Source: Cyanobium sp. M30B3 | GTDB taxonomy: Bacteria; Cyanobacteriota; Cyanobacteriia; PCC-6307; Cyanobiaceae | Direction: 5' to 3' | DNA: 64,000 bases | Assembly (NCBI GenBank): GCA_018399015.1 | Contig: CP073761.1 | Location: 310,001-374,000 of the forward strand | In this document: positions 59,937 to 64,000 of the stretch, piece after piece | Numbering within the stretch: the stretch's first letter is position 1 | Layout of the letters: each line of letters opens with the position of its first letter | Program-made: the position numbers and the translations under genes | Notes under the pieces: model-generated | The model's input: only the letters and a program-made list of their open reading frames with translations | Database searches by the model: none | What the model was told of the DNA's origin: nothing

Positions 59937-60573
59937 CCCCCTCGGCCTGCAGGTGGGCGAGCACCTGCTCCACGCTCTCCTCCAGGCTCTGGCTGCCGGT
60001 GTCCACCTTCAGCTCGGGGTTCTCGGGGGCCTCATAGGGGCTGGAGATGCCGGTGAACTCCTTGATCTCGCCGGCGCGGGCCTTGGCGTAGAGGCCCTTG
60101 GTGTCGCGCTGCTCGCACACGCCCAGGTCGGCGGCGCAGTGGATCTCGATGAAGTCGCCTGCCGGCACCAGGGCCCGCACCTTGTCGCGGTCGGCCTTGA
60201 AGGGCGACACAAAGGCGGTGAGCGCCACCACGCCCGCATCCACGAACAATTTGGCCACCTCGCCGATGCGGCGGATGTTCTCCTCCCGGTCGGCATCGGA
60301 GAAGCCCAGGTCCTTGCAGAGTCCGTGGCGGATGTTGTCGCCATCGAGCACGTAGCAGGCCAGCCCCCTCTCGAACAGGGCGGCGTTCACAGCATTCGCC
60401 AGGGTGCTCTTGCCGGCACCGCTGAGACCGGTGAACCAGAGGATGGCGCTGCGGTGGCCTCGCTGCTGGGCCCGCTCGTCGCGGGTCACGGCCGCGTGGT
60501 GCCAGGCGATGTTGGTGCTGTTGCCCTGGCTGGTGAGCTCGCCGTAGGCGGGGTTGGCGGGGGCGGCGGTCAT
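59917..60573 (-). CDS. cysC: Adenylylsulfate kinase
   Basis: The 218-residue kinase phosphorylates APS to PAPS. It shows the P-loop FTGLSGAGKSTLANAV, LDGDNIRHGLCKDLGFS, REENIRRIGEVAKLF, FVSPFKADRDKVR and KGLYAKARAGEIKEFTGIS, all typical of CysC. ATG 60573 begins a normal N-terminus; the frame runs to 60702 without conservation. Confidence 0.95.
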   Translation of the reverse strand: MTAAPANPAYGELTSQGNSTNIAWHHAAVTRDERAQQRGHRSAILWFTGLSGAGKSTLANAVNAALFERGLACYVLDGDNIRHGLCKDLGFSDADREENIRRIGEVAKLFVDAGVVALTAFVSPFKADRDKVRALVPAGDFIEIHCAADLGVCEQRDTKGLYAKARAGEIKEFTGISSPYEAPENPELKVDTGSQSLEESVEQVLAHLQAEGVIPQAN

Positions 60574-60619
60574 CGGCTCGCGGCGGAAGTGGCGCCATTG
60601 TGGCTGCCCGTCCGTCTGC

Positions 60620-61534
60620 TCAAAGCCCCAGCAGCAGGCCCGTCTCCGCCGCCGCCCGGAACACCAGGCCATGGCGCCGCACCAGGGCCGGCAGGGCGTC
60701 ATAGCCGCCGCCGATCACCGTGGCCACCGGGATGCCCCGCCGCAGGCAGGCCTCCAGCACCATGCGGTCGCGCAGCAGCAGGCCGGTGTCGCTGAGGGCC
60801 AGTCGGCCGAGGCGATCGTCGCGGTGGGGATCGACGCCGGCGTTGTAGAGCACCAGCTCCGGCTTCACCTGCTCCAGCAGCTCGGGCAGCAGCCGGCCCA
60901 CCGCCGCCAGATAGCCGTCGTCGTCGAGGCCATCGGCCAGGGGCAGGTCGTGGTCGCTGGTCTGCTTGCGCAGCGGGAAGTTGCTGGCGGCATGGGCCGA
61001 GAGGGTGAACACGCGCTGATCTCCCGCGAAGATCGCGGCGGTGCCGTCGCCCTGGTGCACGTCCAGGTCGATCACCATCAGCCGGGCCACCGCCCCCTCC
61101 GCTAGCAGCACCCGGGCCGCCACGGCCACGTCGTTGAAGATGCAGAAGCCGCTGCCGTAGTGGGGAAAGGCGTGGTGGGTGCCCCCCGCCAGGTGGCAGG
61201 CCAGCCCGTGGGCCAGGGCCAGCCGGGCCGTGAGCAGCGTGCCCCCCACCGCCAGCCAGGTGCGGCGCACCAGGGGTGTGGTGGCGGGCAGGCCGATGCG
61301 GCGCTGGGCCTGGGCCGGCAGGCGGTCCTGGGAGAAGCCCTCGTGATAGGTGCGGCTGTGCACCAGTTCCAGGGCCCGCCGGGGGATCGGCAGCGGCTGG
61401 TGCAGTTGCTCCGGCCGGGCCAGATCCAGCTGGCGCAGATGGTCGTGCAGCAGCCGGAACTTGGCCATCGGAAAGCGGTGGCTGCTGGGCAACGGCGCCG
61501 AATAGACCGGGTGATACACCAGCGGTGGACGCAT
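60620..61534 (-). CDS. Histone-deacetylase-family (acetoin-utilisation-type) deacetylase
   Basis: The 304-residue zinc amidohydrolase has the HDAC active site: AGGTHHAFPHYGSGFCIFND (charge-relay His pair), VIDLDVHQGDGTA (zinc ligands D and H) and YNAGVDPHRDDRLGRLALSD (third ligand D). Such enzymes in cyanobacteria deacetylate proteins or polyamines. It ends a short run P450-HDAC on the minus strand, 12 bp after the P450. Confidence 0.92.
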   Translation of the reverse strand: MRPPLVYHPVYSAPLPSSHRFPMAKFRLLHDHLRQLDLARPEQLHQPLPIPRRALELVHSRTYHEGFSQDRLPAQAQRRIGLPATTPLVRRTWLAVGGTLLTARLALAHGLACHLAGGTHHAFPHYGSGFCIFNDVAVAARVLLAEGAVARLMVIDLDVHQGDGTAAIFAGDQRVFTLSAHAASNFPLRKQTSDHDLPLADGLDDDGYLAAVGRLLPELLEQVKPELVLYNAGVDPHRDDRLGRLALSDTGLLLRDRMVLEACLRRGIPVATVIGGGYDALPALVRRHGLVFRAAAETGLLLGL

Positions 61535-61546
61535 TGCCGGCCCCGC

Positions 61547-62923
61547 TCAGACGCCCCATGCCGCAGCCGTCACCAGCAGGCCGCCGCGGGGACTGGGGCT
61601 GGGCACCAGCTGCAGGCTGAGGTCCTGGTCTGGGGCCAGCTGCAGCCGCACCTGTTTGAGCAGCCCCACCGCCAGCAGCCGGATCTCCAGTTCGGCCAGG
61701 GCCTTGCCCAGGCACACCCGCTCGCCGCCGCCGAAGGGCAGCAGGGTGAGATCGCTGCCCTCGCCCAGATGGCGTGCGGGCCGGAACTGCTCCAGATCGT
61801 CGGTCTGATCCGGCTTCCCGGCTTCCTCTGGCCTGTAGCGGTTGGAGGCGGCCAGGGCCACCTGCACCACCCGCCCCGCGGGCACGGCCACCCCATCGAG
61901 CACCAGCTCCCGGGTGGTGCGCCGGAAGAAGCCGCCCACCGGCGGGTTGAGGCGCATCACCTCCTGCACCACCGCCGCCAGCCGCGGTGCGGCCCCGGCG
62001 TCATAGGCGGTGGCGGCCTCGCCGGGCGCTGGCGGCCAGGGCAGGGCGTCCAGCTCCTCCTGCAGCCAGGCCAGCTCCCGGGGGTGCTGCAGCAGCGCCG
62101 CCAGCAGGCAGCCCAGCGAGGAGGCGGTGGTCTCGTAGCCGGCGAACAGCAACAGCAGCAGTTGCTCCACCAGGTCGTCATCGGTGAGCGGCAGCCCGGC
62201 CTCGTCCAGGCCGCCGCTGAGCAGATCCAGCCCACCGGCCAGGGGCAGGCCCTGGCCGGTGGGCTGGCGCGCCCGCTCCAGCACCTCGCCCAGCCGGGCC
62301 AGCAGCCGCTGCCGCGCCGCCAGGGCCCGGGCGAAGGGGCTGCCCGGAATGGCCAGGGGGATGGAGAACAGTGCCCGGGTCCAGATCTCGAAATCGGTGA
62401 ACAGGGCGTCGCGGTCGGCCCCCTCCAGACCCAGCACCACCTCGGTGATCACCGTGAACGCGAAGCGCCGCAGCCGCTCCACCAGCGGCAGGGGCGCCGG
62501 TGCCGCCGCCAGCTCTGCTGCCAGCTCGTTCACCAGCGCCACGATGCCCGGGCTGTAGCGGCGCAGCGCCGCCGCCGAAAACAGCTGCCCCACCACCCGC
62601 CGCCGCGCCCGGTGGTCGGCGCCGTTGCGGTTGGCCAGCGAGCGGCTGCCCAGCAGCTGTTTCACGCTGGCGGGCCACCAGCCCTCAGTGGCCTCCGGCT
62701 GGGCCAGCAGATCCTGGATCGCTGAGCCGCCGCGGATGAACACCAGCGGCTGGCCCAGCAGCCGCGTCTCGTACACATTGCCGAAGTGCTCAAAGCGCCG
62801 CCGGGCGAAATCGCCATCGCGGAAGAAGGCCAGCGCCTCCAGCACGCCGGTGACGGCGCCGGTGCTGGGCAGGGGGCGGGGGCTGGCGGCGGCGGTGGCG
62901 GCGGCGGTGTTCCCGGGGGCCAT
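61547..62923 (-). CDS. Cytochrome P450
   Basis: The 458-residue P450 has the I-helix LLFAGYETTASSLG, the ExxR motif in QEVMRLNPPVGGFFRR, and the heme-binding loop LPFGGGERVCLGKALAELEI with the thiolate Cys. The Ala-rich N-terminus lacks a clear membrane anchor. The pattern resembles CYP120/CYP51-like cyanobacterial P450s that act on retinoids or other lipids; the substrate is inferred only. It starts 4 bp after the SUI1 gene. Confidence 0.93.
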   Translation of the reverse strand: MAPGNTAAATAAASPRPLPSTGAVTGVLEALAFFRDGDFARRRFEHFGNVYETRLLGQPLVFIRGGSAIQDLLAQPEATEGWWPASVKQLLGSRSLANRNGADHRARRRVVGQLFSAAALRRYSPGIVALVNELAAELAAAPAPLPLVERLRRFAFTVITEVVLGLEGADRDALFTDFEIWTRALFSIPLAIPGSPFARALAARQRLLARLGEVLERARQPTGQGLPLAGGLDLLSGGLDEAGLPLTDDDLVEQLLLLLFAGYETTASSLGCLLAALLQHPRELAWLQEELDALPWPPAPGEAATAYDAGAAPRLAAVVQEVMRLNPPVGGFFRRTTRELVLDGVAVPAGRVVQVALAASNRYRPEEAGKPDQTDDLEQFRPARHLGEGSDLTLLPFGGGERVCLGKALAELEIRLLAVGLLKQVRLQLAPDQDLSLQLVPSPSPRGGLLVTAAAWGV

Positions 62924-62927
62924 CGGC

Positions 62928-63263
62928 TCAGCCCCCCGCCTGCCTGGGCCGGAAGCCGGCCCGCTCCAGGGCCGCCAGGGCCGCCGCCACCTGGTCGCCC
63001 TGCAGCTCGATCACCCCATCTTTCAGGGTGCCGCCGGTGCCGGCGCTGGCCTTGAGCTGCTTGAGCAGGCTGCGGGCCTCGGCTTCGGGCAGCTCCAGGC
63101 CGGTGATGGCCGTCACCAGCTTGCCGCCCTTGCCGGCTTTGGTGCGCTGCACCCGCACCTGTTGCTGGGCCCTGGGGGTGGCTGGCGGGGCCGTACTGGG
63201 CCGGGCGAGGCTGGCGGCGCTGCTGGCACCCGCGAATTCCTGCCAGCCCCCTTTCTTGGCCAT
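62928..63263 (-). CDS. SUI1/YciH-type translation initiation factor
   Basis: The 111-residue protein has a basic, low-complexity N-terminus and the SUI1 domain (VRVQRTKAGKGGKLVTAITG, LKASAGTGGTLKDGVIELQG), the eIF1-like fold found in bacteria as YciH. It may influence start-codon fidelity or stress translation. It precedes the P450 gene by 4 bp on the same strand. Confidence 0.9.
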   Translation of the reverse strand: MAKKGGWQEFAGASSAASLARPSTAPPATPRAQQQVRVQRTKAGKGGKLVTAITGLELPEAEARSLLKQLKASAGTGGTLKDGVIELQGDQVAAALAALERAGFRPRQAGG

Positions 63264-63299
63264 CCGTTCTGCGCCGCCGTGAATCGCATTCTGAGGGGC

Positions 63300-63545
63300 T
63301 CAGCCCGCCACCGCCTCCACCAGGCTCACCGCCTCCAGCAGCAGGGCGTACTCGCCGGGGGCCATGGCGGTGGGGATGTGGCGAAGGATCGTGCAGCGGG
63401 CGTCGGCGCCGCAGCTGGCGGCCAGGCCCAGCTCGGCGGCCACCTGGATCATCGGGGTCACCCAGGCGCCGCTGGCCATCGCCAGCAGCTGGTCGGCGAG
63501 CGGGAGGGCCGGGGCAGGGTGGGGGGATTTGGGGCGTCCTGATTT
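63300..63545 (-). pseudogene. Remnant of an O-methyltransferase-like gene
   Basis: Minus-strand sequence encodes ADQLLAMASGAWVTPMIQVA and AELGLAA, like the dimerisation region of plant/bacterial type O-methyltransferases. It then jumps directly to DARCTILRHIPTAMAPGEYA and LLLEAVSLVEAVAG, like the late part of the same family. The SAM-binding middle (about 200 residues) is missing and no clear start codon is seen. It reads as an internally deleted relic. Confidence 0.45.
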
Positions 63546-63634
63546 GGTAGCAACGGGCGGCCGTACAGCGGCACCGCCCAGCTCACCGGCGGCGATGGGT
63601 TTACCGCCCCGCCTCCCTAGGCTGCACCCACTGC

Positions 63635-64000
63635 ATGCCGCCGCCGGTGACCGCCACCGTTTCCTCCGCCGCCAGCCCCGATCCCGCCAGCCTGGCCCCG
63701 GCGGTGCGCCCCGACCCCCTCGGCCGCTTCGGCCCCTACGGCGGCCAGTACGTGCCCGAAACGCTGATGCCGGCCCTGGCCGAGCTGGAGGCCGCCGCCG
63801 CCGAGGCCTGGGCCGATCCGGCCTTCACCGAGCGGCTCAACCACCTCCTCCGCACCTACGTGGGCCGGCCGAGCCCGCTCTATGAGGCCGAGCGCCTCAC
63901 CGAGCACTACGCCCGCCCTGAGGGTGGCCCGCGCATCTGGCTGAAACGGGAAGACCTCAACCACACCGGCGCCCACAAGATCAACAACGCCCTGGGTCAG
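63635..64000 (+). CDS. trpB: Tryptophan synthase beta chain (5' part; continues beyond window)
   Basis: The first 122 codons from ATG 63635 are present. After a short Ala/Pro-rich extension, [53 protein letters not shown] are diagnostic of TrpB, including the PLP lysine in HKINNA. It condenses indole and serine. The rest lies outside the window; trpA is not seen nearby. Confidence 0.96.
   Translation, partial: MPPPVTATVSSAASPDPASLAPAVRPDPLGRFGPYGGQYVPETLMPALAELEAAAAEAWADPAFTERLNHLLRTYVGRPSPLYEAERLTEHYARPEGGPRIWLKREDLNHTGAHKINNALGQ

Noticed and set aside
1..64000. tRNA, rRNA and CRISPR genes
   Set aside because: I looked for T-loop-like GGTTCGANTCC and other tRNA hallmarks and saw only attC-associated GTTCGA motifs; a tRNAscan run would settle it.

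Overview
The window is a very GC-rich (roughly 70 percent by eye), densely packed bacterial chromosome segment from a cyanobacterium, most likely a Cyanobium/Synechococcus-type picocyanobacterium. The lineage call rests on ndhH (photosynthetic NDH-1), chlM (chlorophyll synthesis), a menF/menA/menC/menE plus DHNA-CoA thioesterase block (phylloquinone for photosystem I), the glucosylglycerol genes ggpS and ggt, a PAP/fibrillin protein, DUF3285 and a Grr-type glycine-rich RiPP locus. I found no rRNA, tRNA or CRISPR array.

Layout: 1-7.2 kb is a minus-strand operon for the osmolyte glucosylglycerol (ggpS, four ABC transporter genes, a trehalose-synthase-like GH13 enzyme). 7.9-10.6 kb is a grrP-grrA-grrM cyclophane RiPP locus. 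10.6-17.6 kb is the most unusual region: a chromosomal integron. It has an IntI-type integrase, an attI-like region on the 3' side of intI (the inverse of the classical layout), and four successive gene cassettes, each followed by a recognisable attC site. The cassettes are much more AT-rich than the host genes. They carry a DGQHR protein with a HEPN-like partner, a fused AAA ATPase-DUF4435 protein (PARIS-like), an unknown 234-residue protein and a ribbon-helix-helix/PIN toxin-antitoxin pair.

17.7-30.4 kb holds argS with a duplicated 3' end flanking a DUF29 gene, a glutamate-flavoured operon (RimK-like ligase, Anbu protease, glutaminase, glutamate symporter, fibrillin), a divergent pair of solute-binding-protein genes (one fused to a VWA domain), a PQQ-type sugar dehydrogenase and an AT-rich hicBA module with a broken hicA. 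30.8-46.5 kb contains alpha-amylase, hisC, the cluster prfB-DUF3285-ybeY-dgkA-trpG, a PIN/Phd module, grx-gshB, a voltage-gated-type potassium channel and the menaquinone/phylloquinone genes. 46.5-64 kb is housekeeping: ndhH, rsmH, cysteine desulfurase, a response regulator, an RluA-like protein, AlkB, chlM, nagA, purE, cysC, an HDAC-like deacetylase, a P450, a SUI1 factor and the 5' part of trpB, interspersed with two vapBC modules.

Seven single-base frame breaks lie in six otherwise well-preserved genes, including the essential argS. This looks more like indel errors in the assembly than genuine gene decay, so affected genes are annotated across the break and flagged.
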